Part shown: piece after piece, positions 11,231 through 21,903 of the stretch | Layout of the letters: every line of letters begins with the position of its first letter | How positions within the stretch are numbered: position 1 is the stretch's first letter | Assembly (NCBI GenBank): GCA_033030425.1 | Contig: JAUFSD010000002.1 | Coordinates: forward strand, 2,976,001 to 3,040,000 | Direction: 5' to 3' | DNA: 64,000 bases | Source of the DNA: Verpa conica | Taxonomy: Eukaryota; Ascomycota; Pezizomycetes; Pezizales; Morchellaceae | Notes under the pieces: generated by a model | Seen by the model: only the letters and a program-made list of their open reading frames with translations | The model's database searches: none | What the model was told of the DNA's origin: nothing | Program-made: the position numbers and the translations under genes

Positions 11231-12425
11231 GCATTCACTCTCATTATATTTTTTTTTTCTTTTTCTTTTGTCTTTCTATTATTCTTATCTATAGTATATA
11301 TTCCTATCATCCGCCAGCAGTGTTTATATTTCTGGATTTTGGCGGAGTTTTTTCTTTTGTTATGAGGTTCGGTTTTTTGCATGACTTGTTCATTCTGTTT
11401 TTTGTTTTTTTTCACGTAGCGAGCGAGCGATTGTTTTTTCTTTAGCATTTTTGGTTTTTTTTTTAGCTTTTCTTTCTCTTGATGTTTTTTTTGCATTGGC
11501 TGGTATGCCTTGTCACGTTCTGCATAAGGTTCTTTTGTTTTTTAGCATTTTCGAGGAATGAAATGAAAAAGGGATGATTTTCTATGATAAAATTTGTTCT
11601 TGGCCTGGCTAGTGTGAATGTTGAGTGAGTTGTATAATAGGTTATGAAACCAAATCATCATTTAGCACTCGGTCAATAACCGAGTTGTAGATCCGGTTGA
11701 ACTTTCTAGTTTTTGACAAGATCTGCAACTACTGTTTCACATCAGCCATAAATAACTTGACTAGCCATAGCTGCTCTCTCATAACTTCATATCCTATCAC
11801 TCGATAGATGCAACTCTCTTGTATGTTATAGGCCTATCTTATCTTTAGGGAAAATTAAAAGTCGCGTAGGTAGATTAAACAAAATTTGAAAAGACAAAAC
11901 TTGGCTTCACCTACGCTAGATATTTATTGTTATTACGTATACTGTCCCCCCCACTTAGATTGGTCCTATAGAGTAGATTTGTTAATTTAGAGCATGGATT
12001 TAGAATGGGCACCATTTAAAGTGTTGGACACCGTTAAATTAAACCCTAACCACAGGATTCTCCTGTCGCGGCAATTATTCTGAGACATTTGGGGGAGAGA
12101 GACCGATTTCGGACTAGTATGGATGGCGGTTACCGCATTCAAAGAAAAACTGCAAGACACCTCATCTATACTAATGTAGTAAAATTCTTTTTATTTTATT
12201 TTAAAAGGGAGTGGTATACGTATCGTCATTAGGGGGGAGAAATATGTATAGGAGAAACCATGAGGCATTATTCTGTAATAATAATAAAAAAAACGAGTGT
12301 TAAAGGGCTTTACCGAGATGCGCCCCCGAACACATTACAATCCCGGAATAAAAAGCGAGACACAAAATTTTTTTTTTTTTTTTTAAAAAAAGCCATATAA
12401 TCGGCTTCAACACCGATACTTAATG
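11231..12425. other. Intergenic, AT-rich
   Basis: The first 300 bases are a T-rich 3' flank of the LPMO-like gene. The rest has homopolymer A/T runs (for example 12366-12390) and no supported feature. Confidence 0.45.
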
Positions 12426-13172
12426 TCACACCGCATCTATCTGTAGTCTAAACTTCTTCCTCCAATACTCTTCAGCCTTCAACCTTAGCTGCCAAAGCAC
12501 ATCAGAGAATCTCCACTGGCTTACTGTATCCTTGACCACCCACGGCATGATCGGGTAGCTCGGCAGCGTAGCATTAGCCACACATGGGTTCGTGAATATA
12601 TGAAACAATTGCTCCATGTCCAACACGCTCTCATGTTCCAAGTGAGCCAGACACGCCGTCTTGATCTCGTAGGAGTCGCCGGGGTTGAATGGTTCCTCCT
12701 TGTTCTCTCGGTCAAAGAACTTGACGCTATACCACCAGCACCTGTAGAAAGCTACATCGAATCTCTTATTCCCGGGTGTCATGATATCTAGCCCGGCGGT
12801 GTTGGCCTGCTGCATAGGGTGAGAGAGCGTTAGGGTAAGGGTCTCGCGGCAGGAGTCGAGTTTTTGTTTGTTGAGGACTAGTTGTGCGGCTTGGCATCTG
12901 CCGATTCGTGGGGGCTCGGGCTCGGTGTCTTTGGGGTTGGCTAGGTGGGATGTTTGGTAGTCCATGACTCGGATTGCGTCGTGCCAGGACTCGGGCCCAA
13001 TGAGTGTGCGGGCGATTGACTGGGAGATGCCGTATTCGTTTTGGTGCCATGTGTTGTTGAAGGCCCTGCAGGCAAGGAGAGCATCGCGGAGGGTAGAGAA
13101 GGAGTCGAGGGACTTTAGAATAGAGAGGAGAATATCGACGGGGAGTTGGTCGATTGATGCTGAAGTAGACAT
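12426..13172 (-). CDS. F-box protein
   Basis: An uninterrupted 248-aa frame. Residues 8-45 (IDQLPVDILLSILKSLDSF, then STLRDALLACRAFNNTW) form a clear F-box, the Skp1-binding helix bundle of SCF ubiquitin ligases. The rest (about 50-248) has no WD or LRR repeats visible and is rich in Trp and Cys near residues 130-160 (FYRCWWYSVKFFDRENKEE). Short F-box proteins with unannotated C-terminal halves are numerous in Pezizomycotina. The ATG is supported by the F-box starting within ten residues. The 5' flank on the minus strand carries an A/T-rich tract. The target is not predictable. Confidence 0.85.
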   Translation of the reverse strand: MSTSASIDQLPVDILLSILKSLDSFSTLRDALLACRAFNNTWHQNEYGISQSIARTLIGPESWHDAIRVMDYQTSHLANPKDTEPEPPRIGRCQAAQLVLNKQKLDSCRETLTLTLSHPMQQANTAGLDIMTPGNKRFDVAFYRCWWYSVKFFDRENKEEPFNPGDSYEIKTACLAHLEHESVLDMEQLFHIFTNPCVANATLPSYPIMPWVVKDTVSQWRFSDVLWQLRLKAEEYWRKKFRLQIDAV

Positions 13173-16100
13173 TCTTAGGGGAGAGTAGGTGATTAAAAAG
13201 GTTGTTGACTGTATTATTATTGTTAATTATCTGTTTTTTAAAAAAAAAAAACTTTGACATCAAATCACTCACAGGTATATTCTTGTGATATTCGACAGAT
13301 TTTTATCCTCAACTATAATGAAAAGGCTACGAGAACTAATCACTATATACTCCATCACAAAGGGCCCGGGTCGGGGGTTTTTATTTTATTTTCTTTGTGC
13401 CTGGCTGGCTGGCTGCCGTTTTAACAAAATAACACACAGTATAACACACAGTAAACACGTCCCTGCGTTAAGCGAGGCTCACCTTCCGGTCCTGCTTCAT
13501 CGAGCATCCTGGGTGTGGATCGCTTAAGTGATGGAACGTCGCGAATAATCTTGATGGCCGTTAGTTTCACGGTGAAGGGTTAGGTTTCTGAGAGTTATCG
13601 TCCGGTTATCCGGACTGGGGAAAGATAACCTATTGTGATCGAACAAGCGATCCACGCGCCATAGTCACGCCGTTACATCAGACCTCTAACCGAACTATGT
13701 AGGGTGCTGGCTGTAACCGAGAAACCTCTCCCTCTCTCTCTCCCTCGACTGATTTCCCGGAATGGGAGGCACGCATCTAACCGATGGAGGGGGGGAGGGG
13801 GAGAAAAAAAAAAGAAAGGAGTGAGAATGTCACTGATTGACTTTATTTGCAAGCGAAGTTTTTTTTTTTTGTTTGTTGATTTAATCTTCGGATCCACGGA
13901 ATGGTAACCGTTAAACGCTCATAACTCACATGAGATACTCACACACACTACTCTGGAGGAATTTGATTGGATAATTAATTGATTACCTTCCTACTCTAGT
14001 TAATAAGGAAGCTGGAGAGAGAGAGATGCTGTTTGAAGCACGGACATTTATTAACTGAATTATTAGCTATCTAACGGGTTTCGTTTAGGTCCGGGGGGGG
14101 GCTTTCATATCAATTATGTGTTTGTGTGTTAAGCTTATTCTGTTCAGGGAATAGTTTTTGGGGGATCTTACCTTTTTTATTTATTTATAACTCTTGGTAC
14201 ATATCGCACAGTCCCAAAGTCAAAAACCAAAAGGAAAAGAAAAGAAAAGAAATTTAATCCTCATCGGAAGAAAGTCAGGAGGAGAGCTGCATATATTCTA
14301 TTTTGTGATATAAAAGATAATCTACTTTTTGAGCACCGGCGTCCTTAATTATGTATGTTGTACCCCCCCCCTCCCTCCTCCGTGTTGGCTGAAGTTTCCT
14401 CCTCTTCCCTCCCCCTATTATGTAACTACCAGTGCGAATATAGTTTGTAACCATGATACTACCGTTTCAGAAGAGTCCTTTGTCAAATGTGAGCTTATAA
14501 CAGTATATAGAGCGGATCGGATTAGTCGTTTTTATTATGGGCACGCAGGATTCATCTATTGGTATAAAAGACCGAGTGATACTCTATGTATACGTGTTAC
14601 AGTAACATTCATTGTTGTTCAGTATCTATCAACTAAGGGGGTGGGGGCCGCTGATAAAGACCGCGGAGAAACCTCGAAAGAAAAGGGACCGGAGTATATC
14701 ATGTATTCTAATAAATTAAGATAATAATAAAAAAAAGGCTAAATTTATTACTCCTCGGGGGGGGGGGGGTTGCTACGAATGCTAGAAGATCGTAATAAAG
14801 CCTAAAATGTAAAAAGAAAAATAATAAAAGAAAAAAGAAAAACATGTAGTTACTCGCTTATACTATCGGAAACCTATAATCATTCGCTTATATTTAGACT
14901 TTTTTCTTCTTCCCCGGGTCTTGTTGAAGGTTATATTCATGTAGCCTTCGATCTCAGCGGCGCTAAAAAAAAGCTAGGTGAAATGTAGCTTATCTGCAGG
15001 ATATGAAGAGATAAGAGCTTAAAATAAGGAGCCTAGGAGTATTTAATTAGAGATACAGTTGCGCCTCGCTATAAGAAACGCCAAGTATTCAGGTGATTTC
15101 GTTTCTTATAGCAAGTTTCCCGGAGATATCCCTTATAGCAAGGGTACATAATTTTGGTGCGGAAAAATCCGAATGGATATGAGAAAGGTTATAGCAAGGT
15201 TTCTTATAGCGGAGTATAGCTGTAGTTAAAACTATGTTGGTATTAATGGTAGACTTAATAAGAAAGGTAAGCCAAGCGTCGAGCACTGTTCTAGATCTTA
15301 TGTGATTTTAGATATTTTGTATCGCAATAGGACTGCATAAATTGTTGCTCTTTTTCTCTTCGGGTAATTCGGGGATATAACCCCATTCGTACGTGAGATT
15401 GTTTAATACCATAAAATTACTCTTATAAGATTAGGTGTTACCTTAATCTACATGTGCGGGAATCGCGGAGATATCTTTGTATTAAATATATGGATTTATA
15501 ACATTCGGTAGAATAGTTAAGAGCGGAGATCTGTGTAGTGATGTAATAGCCTCTATCATTGGAGAGCGGATGGTTATACCGACTCGGCTGACCACCCCCC
15601 CTTTTTTGTTTGTATCCTGCTTGTAGGATTTCCTCCCGTTTCCTCCGTGTTGCTCCTTCCGGTGGTGGGTAACGGTAACCCGAGCGAATTTATAGATAGA
15701 GAGCTGCTTTAGGAAGTAGGTTATTTCTAGCATCACATGGTCTCCCTATCTTAGAGCTCATAGAATTTCACTCTTTCCTGCATATTTTGGCATCAACTCG
15801 CCCAGTGATGAAATCACGGTATATTCGTATACCCACACCGTTAGTAATTCTGGAGAACTCTAGGATACTAAGTGATTTCCGGAAGATAGGTACATTGTAA
15901 AAAACTAGTTAGAATAATTCACAGGAAATCACTCGGGACCAAAAGCTGCTTTAGGTTGGTCATAAGTTCAAAGGGTAGACATCTAGATAATCTGTAAGAA
16001 TTCTATCGCCATAACGATGATACCTCAATTTAGGCATATGTTTATAATAATTAAGGTTTTGGGTTGAGTCTTGGCTATTAGGGTAAATAAATAATTATAG

Positions 16101-16252
16101 CCTAACTCTAGAAACAAGGAAGGAAACGATATTGCCTAAAGTTCTTAAATTTTACAAAAAATGGAAATATTCTTATGCGCGTTTACCTAGTACAGCTCGT
16201 TATAGTTTTGAAATTTTGATAAAAATGGAAGGAACTATACTTGCACGGGGTT
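13173..16252. other. Gene-poor intergenic region
   Basis: Contains G/C homopolymer runs (13785-13802, 14092-14102, 14756-14769), a weak 12-bp inverted repeat (about 13513 and 13648) and one MITE-like element at 15056-15222. No protein family recognised in the short open frames. Confidence 0.45.
15056..15222. mobile_element. MITE-like inverted-repeat element (Tc1/mariner-type ends, TA target)
   Basis: A 167-bp segment begins CAG and ends CTG, with TA on both sides (15054-15055, 15223-15224). The termini are imperfect inverted repeats over about 24 bp, sharing CGCTATAAGAAAC. The same CTTGCTATAAG motif recurs inside the element in both orientations. CAG...CTG ends and TA duplication fit non-autonomous pogo/Fot1 derivatives. 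It has no coding capacity. Confidence 0.6.
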
Positions 16253-18928
16253 TCAAACCCTACGGGAAAATTGCTCATTTGAGAACCTCTGCAAGTTCAC
16301 TTCACTCTTGCCAAGTCTCTTGTGGAAATCAGTCATACTTTTTCCTGCCCACCTTAGATTGATTTCGCTGAATTGTTTCTTAAGCCCTTTTTGGCCTTTT
16401 GGCATTGGTACAGCCCTAGCTGTTTCTCCTTCCTTGGTCCACAGCATCCGTTGTAATCCTCCCTCCAATGCTTTTCCAAAAAACAACTTTCTCATGGGTT
16501 TCAAGGGAATTTTTCTGTCAAACTCCCTGGGCGCTTGTTGATGTTCGCCCCTTTCCAGAGCCTCACCAGTCCAGGACTGTGAGAAATAGCATATTGGGTG
16601 TCCTTCATTGTTGAGATTTGTGACATATCCGCCAACTTCATACCCACCTCTCCCACCTTTAGCTAATGCCCTACTCTCTATTCGCTTATCTGGCCTAGTA
16701 ATTAGTGGCTCGGTGCCGCTACGGTATTCTGGTTGATATTCCTGGTACTGGTAATATTCCCGTATTGGTTGTTGTAAAGGGACTGGGGAAATCACGTCTG
16801 CGCCTAAAGAGAGTGTAGTAACGGTATCCGAATAGGCCGGGTTGCGTAAATGATTGTTTGGGGTGTTGATAACGGTTTGCGTTGCCAGCTCTGATAGGGT
16901 TATATTATTACTGACCTGTTCTCTATCAAGGCCTGGGTTCATAACGCGTAGATCCCCTGAATGATAGAAGCTGTATCTTTGAGCAGTGTTTTTGTGCGTC
17001 ACACTATCCCGGGTACCAGGAGTCTGAATACCAGGAAAACCTTCAAAACCGCCCTCCTCTTCATCCTCGTCATCTACATACCATGAGTTTTCAGCGTATC
17101 TTACTCGACCACCTGTTTCCCCCTTTTCACACTTCTCATTGGCTAGAGCTACTGGTTCAAGATACCAGGTTCCACGTAACTGGTTGGTCAGCCTTCTCAC
17201 TCCTCCCTCTTCTCTACTATCATCGTCTTTGAATTTTATTGATTTGTTGGGATCTATATCCCCGAATCCAGTCAATAGATTGCTTGTGGATTTATTTTTA
17301 AGCACGTCATATTTAGAGATACTATCACCGAAAATATCTCGACTAAATGCACTGCCATAGTCTGATTGCTCCGGGAAGGTTTGATCTTGATAATCACAAT
17401 CGGGATGACCAGAAAGCTTCGCCAATGTCCTTCTTCGGGCTTCGCGTCTTGCAAATTCGTCCACGGTGGGTTCAATGCAATCTTCCACTACCTGTACCTC
17501 GTGTACTGGCCTCCCATGTGTTCCTTTGAATAAACGTTGTTCAACGTCGCTGAACATACTGTCATCACTACAAATGCTTTGCTCATCCTTGTCCTCCTCT
17601 TCTTCATCAACGTCCGCCATCTCAAACCCGACCCTAGCCATTTCAATACCACCAGGCCATGGCTCGGCCCAAGTCAATATAATTTCGCCCTTTTCTAAGT
17701 CACTTGCCCAAAGGTGTACATAGATGCAGCTCTTAACGCCTTCGTTCCCTCTGCTTTCAGTTTCTAGGTCAATAAGCCAACCTTCACCCCTCCAAGGACC
17801 CCATGGATTTTCAGCAATTTTGAAGCGAACTTTCCCATCACCAGAGCTATCACAGCCAATCAAGACGAAAAGTCCTTTCTCTTTGCGTGAAAAGAGCTTC
17901 GTATAAAACAATGTGGCGCATTGAATATTGTAGATTACTGGTTCAAGATTTAAACCTTTGGTTTGGCGCACCCCTGGTATAGGCTGTGGTTCCAGATATG
18001 TTGGTGCAGCAACAAAGCTTTCACCATTCCAATAAGTATACCTTTCAGGGAAAAGATAAGCTTTATCGGTGTGCGGAACCCTACAAAGAAAGACTGGGTT
18101 CTCTACGAAACCAGTAATATTGTTCCCTGCTTTCTTGCGGAGGTGGCGGCGGCGGCGGAGATGAACCTCATGGTAGGTTCCATATAGATAAATGTATCCA
18201 TTATCCAGAAGTGTTGCAACATTCCCCCACTGTGGGTTTGAGCTCTAGAAAACGACTAGATTAGCTATCATCTTTCCAAATCGACTGCATGGTATTAAGT
18301 GGAATACATCAAAAATAATGTCCCCATGTCTTGTAGCCACCGGCATAATTTCACCAAATTCTCCATCATCAACGTCTACCTGCTTCATCTCGACTTCAGC
18401 AATACCAATGCCATAGTAGCTATCGTTTTCTGGGAAGTTATCGTTCGTTTTGCCTTTAGTAAACCATACCACACCAACACCTGGTTTGCTTGGGATCTCA
18501 ATCACGGGGCTACAAATCCAAAGATAAAAGCGGTTACCTGTCTGCTCGAGACTACCAGGCGCTGAAAGATTGTATTGATTCTCCTTATTCGTAAACGGGA
18601 TGAAATGAGGGATCCGATGACGTTTGTGCTCTTCATTTTCCTTCGCAGACGACGGATAATGTGTTGAAAGCGGGTCGGAAAAGGAACCCATTGATGCGGT
18701 TGAAGACGCGATTCCTAAGAACCGGGAAAGTGGCGGTGGTTCAAAGATATAAGTATCACCGAATAAAAAGATTGGTGAACCACCGAGCAACGAAGAGCAG
18801 CCGATATTACGGGAGTAGCAAAGTCCATCATCTTCCTTAACTTCACCGATGAAATCGATTGAATTAAGGACTGGTGGGAACTTGGCACGTGGATGCTTCT
18901 CTTCCTGGCTATTGCTGACTAGAGCCAT
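16253..18928 (-). CDS. Large protein with DUF4185-like beta-propeller and acidic disordered tail
   Basis: Two exons on the minus strand, 18928-18308 and 18244-16253, joined by a 63-bp intron (GTATTC donor, GCTAATC branch), give 870 aa. Residues 1-420 look like a beta-propeller related to DUF4185/DUF5005 or sialidase-like folds: NIGCSSLLGGSPIFLFGDTYIF, LGIASSTASMGS, RFYLWICSPVIEIP, GVGVVWFTKGK, GNVATLLDNGYIYLYG and ENPWGPW. No signal peptide is present, so it is probably intracellular. Residues 425-870 are low-complexity, with acidic clusters (DVDEEEEDKDE, DDEDEEEGGFEG), and end in a basic segment. The exon 2 reading frame starts without an ATG and only makes sense spliced to exon 1, supporting the model. 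Function unknown; the domain call is from remembered motifs. Confidence 0.65.
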
Positions 18929-19979
18929 TTTTAATGAGCTTAGTTGTCTAGGCTTTAGGAGTTAATTGAGGGTGGGGGATCGAAGAGATATCACTCAGAG
19001 TGGGGTAGACGCCAGTTATGAATGTGACTGGTGGTTAGAGGGATGAGAGATAAATGGAAAGCGGGGGGAATGAAGGGTTGTAGTGGGGGATAAATTTCAG
19101 ATGCGAAAATAGTTTAGGGGTTCTCACTCAGCAACGAGGCTGGGTTATTAACCTTTGACAGGCCTTTTTTTTGACCGCTCTCGTATTATTCACTATAACC
19201 GCATAGACCGAAAATGTCATGAAATGCTATAAAAGACATGGTGAAGATCTTCGGGGTTTTGGGATATCGATTTGGCATATTCTAATCCTTTATAATACGG
19301 TAGGTGATGAAATATACCTGTATTAGGCGTTCGAGTGATGAACAATGACGCTAATGCATAGACAAAAAAATATCAAGAGAGTGGGTATTGTTAACTTAAC
19401 AAAAACGGAGTGGTCTTTGAGTTCTTTTTTAAGACGTTAGATATGTGGCTAGCTAATGTGGTCCATGACTATGAAAGCACCTATCTTCACGACTCCTACT
19501 TAAACAGCATTGAAGAAAGACCTACCAGCTTCCTACCTCAAGTCCTACTGATGCTAGTTCATTGTAGAAGACTGCTGACGGAAATTTAGTGACAATGAGA
19601 ATGATAAATACTACTTGAATCCAATCTTGAGTCAAAATGAAACCTTTTGTATATCCTATATGTAGCTATGCGGTGTAGTCCTAACTTATACAAAGCAAGA
19701 AAAACTAACATGAGATTTAAACGAAAACAAAAACAAAAACAAAAACAAAAAACAATCTTTGTCTCGTTAATAAAATTCTCGCTGATCTTGAGATTTCCCT
19801 CCTTCAAATAAAGCAAATAAGCCAGCCAGAAAATGCCCAATAAGAAAAAAAATAAGACCAAAAACAAAGATGCAATACGCTTAAACTCCCTTTTTTTTCT
19901 TCTCTCATTGAACTCGGAAAATACTCGACCTACCTTTTTTTATATCTCTTTGTAGCTCCTCTAAAGTAAGATCGCTCAT
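18929..19979. other. Intergenic between two minus-strand genes
   Basis: G-rich and purine-rich near 18960-19100 (upstream of the propeller gene), then ordinary sequence. An (AAAAC)n microsatellite lies at 19722-19753. The right end is the 3' flank of the FMP42-like gene. Confidence 0.45.
19722..19753. repeat. (AAAAC)n microsatellite
   Basis: About five to six units of AAAAC run in tandem with one interruption at the end. Confidence 0.9.
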
Positions 19980-21903
19980 CTAGACGCCACCGTAACCGTT
20001 CAACGAGCCACCAGGCATTAAAGTTGGCTCCGCTCTCTCAGCCTCGAGGCCCAACCTAAAACGTTTAATCTTTCTTCCGCTCCTCCACACATATAACACA
20101 AGCACCGTTCCAATAGCCACAGCCGTCATCAATAGCCCAAGATTGACTGGCCTCGGATCTTTCCGAAACACCTTAAACGTCAACGCATCTAGTCCAGCTT
20201 GCGAGAAGTTGAACAAGCCCGCGAGACATATGATAAGACCATAGACTTTCCCGAATGTTTTAAACCCGAATACCTTTGCAGTGTAGTCTGAGACTGCGGT
20301 ATAGTAGAACGGCCGATAGATAACGAATCCAATAATCCCAGCTATGGCAGCCCCATACGAACGCTCTACCAAACCAAGGGCACCAATGCCAGCGGCCATT
20401 GTCACTAGTATAGAAAGAACTGAAAGTGTCGAAAAGCGGTCTAGGAGTAAGCCAATAAAAGGGACAGCAATGACACCGCCAAGAGGGAGGGCGATATCGA
20501 AGAATTCATTGATTTCGACGGCTTTAGAATAAGAGTGAAGAAGGAACTCGTATTGTGGCCTAATGGTGGCTACAAAGAAGTTGATTCGAGTCTATAATAA
20601 TCAGTATCTGAGGGTTTAATTATGGAGGGAGTGGAGATATACCATTTGAATGATAGTGAACAAGGCGATCAATATAAACCACCAGCTCCCAATCTGCTTT
20701 GTGACTGGACGACCATGCATGGCACCCCAAACACCACTACTTTCATGTCTCTTTTCCCTCTTCTTATCGCTTTCTTCCAAAGCACTCTTCCCGCCAAGAA
20801 GATTATCGATCTCACCAATGACGGCTTCACGGTGTTCTCTGCGTACGTGAATCTCGTCGTCATCATGTTCGTAATCGCTATCTTCTCCAAGCTATTACCG
20901 CCCTGGTGTTAGTAAATCTATCCTGTACCTTGCTAGTAATTCACAGGGCACATACCAGTTCTTCTTCAACTTCAGCCTGTCTTACTAACTCCACAATTGT
21001 CTTGTAGCTTCTGACTGGCATCACAGAAACTTGCATCACGAAGATAAACGCTGGTACAATGAGATAGCCTAGGAACCATTGTTGAAGTCCAATTCTACCG
21101 CCAGTCTTTTCGTAGACAAGACGATACAAAAGGAACACGGCGCTGGAGGAATCGAATGCACCTGTCAACATCGACAGGACAAGTCCTGAATGTGTAGGGA
21201 ATGCATTGGATAGGTGGAACGACGGAATGAATATGAATGGGCCACCGAGGGCCAAGAAGAAATATGCGGCCGGGTAGGCTATGAGCACAAGTTAGTTACC
21301 TTTGCTGTGATAGCAAGAGGTGAAGAGAGGAAGAGACTTACGATCAATACTGTGGATTTTGTCTGCAAATCCAAACCCGAGGCATCCAAGGGCGAAGAGG
21401 ACCGAACCGATTATGCCAGAGACACGAGGGCCATACTGGTCGAGGATAGCACCGACAAGTAGAGCACAGACATTTGTAGCCACCGCAGCCACCGTAAACA
21501 TGAAATTCAATCTAACCCACCTTGAGTCAGTATGTCGCACGTCCCCGGAGATTTTTCTTGCGTTATGTTTCATCACTTACCGAATCTCTTGTTCAAAGCA
21601 CACATGAACATTCTTCTCGATTTCCCTCTCCGTACACCGATCCCTATACACGCCTTCTTTGATCATCACAGGCTTCAGCGCGGCATATCCAAACACAATA
21701 CCGGCAGCTAGCAAGCAATAAACTGTTGCGACGCCAACTTGCACAACTCTCTTCGTCCGAGAGACCTCAAACGCGCCAACTGGAGTAACCTTCCCTGGCC
21801 CAACACCTTCAGACAGTTTGCTTTCGCTGAAGATGGTTGTTTGCTGAGTCTGCACCGACGGGTGCAGCCGATTTTCGGCAACGGTAGAAGAATGGGCTGT
21901 CAT
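19980..21903 (-). CDS. FMP42: FMP42-like major facilitator (SLC43-related) membrane protein
   Basis: Five exons on the minus strand: 21903-21581, 21511-21342, 21278-20956, 20891-20643 and 20591-19980. All junctions keep frame and give 558 aa. A hydrophilic N-terminus precedes TM1 (VATVYCLLAAGIVFGYAAL). RDRCTEREI and CFEQEIRLNFMFT follow, then the MFS loop signature GAILDQYGPRVSG, LALGGPFIFIPSFHLSNAFP, a charged central loop (EYDDDEIHVRREHRE) and the second half with GGVIAVPFIGLLLDRFS and a final helix before a basic tail. The pattern matches fungal FMP42 proteins, distant relatives of the LAT3/LAT4 amino-acid transporters. Substrate and membrane are unknown; yeast Fmp42 was found in mitochondrial or vacuolar fractions. 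The 249-bp exon 4 codes mainly for the cytosolic loop. Confidence 0.88.

Noticed and set aside
13513..13660. Inverted TGGATCGCTT pair about 150 bp apart
   Set aside because: Arms are only 10-12 bp and no target duplication is visible, so not called an element.
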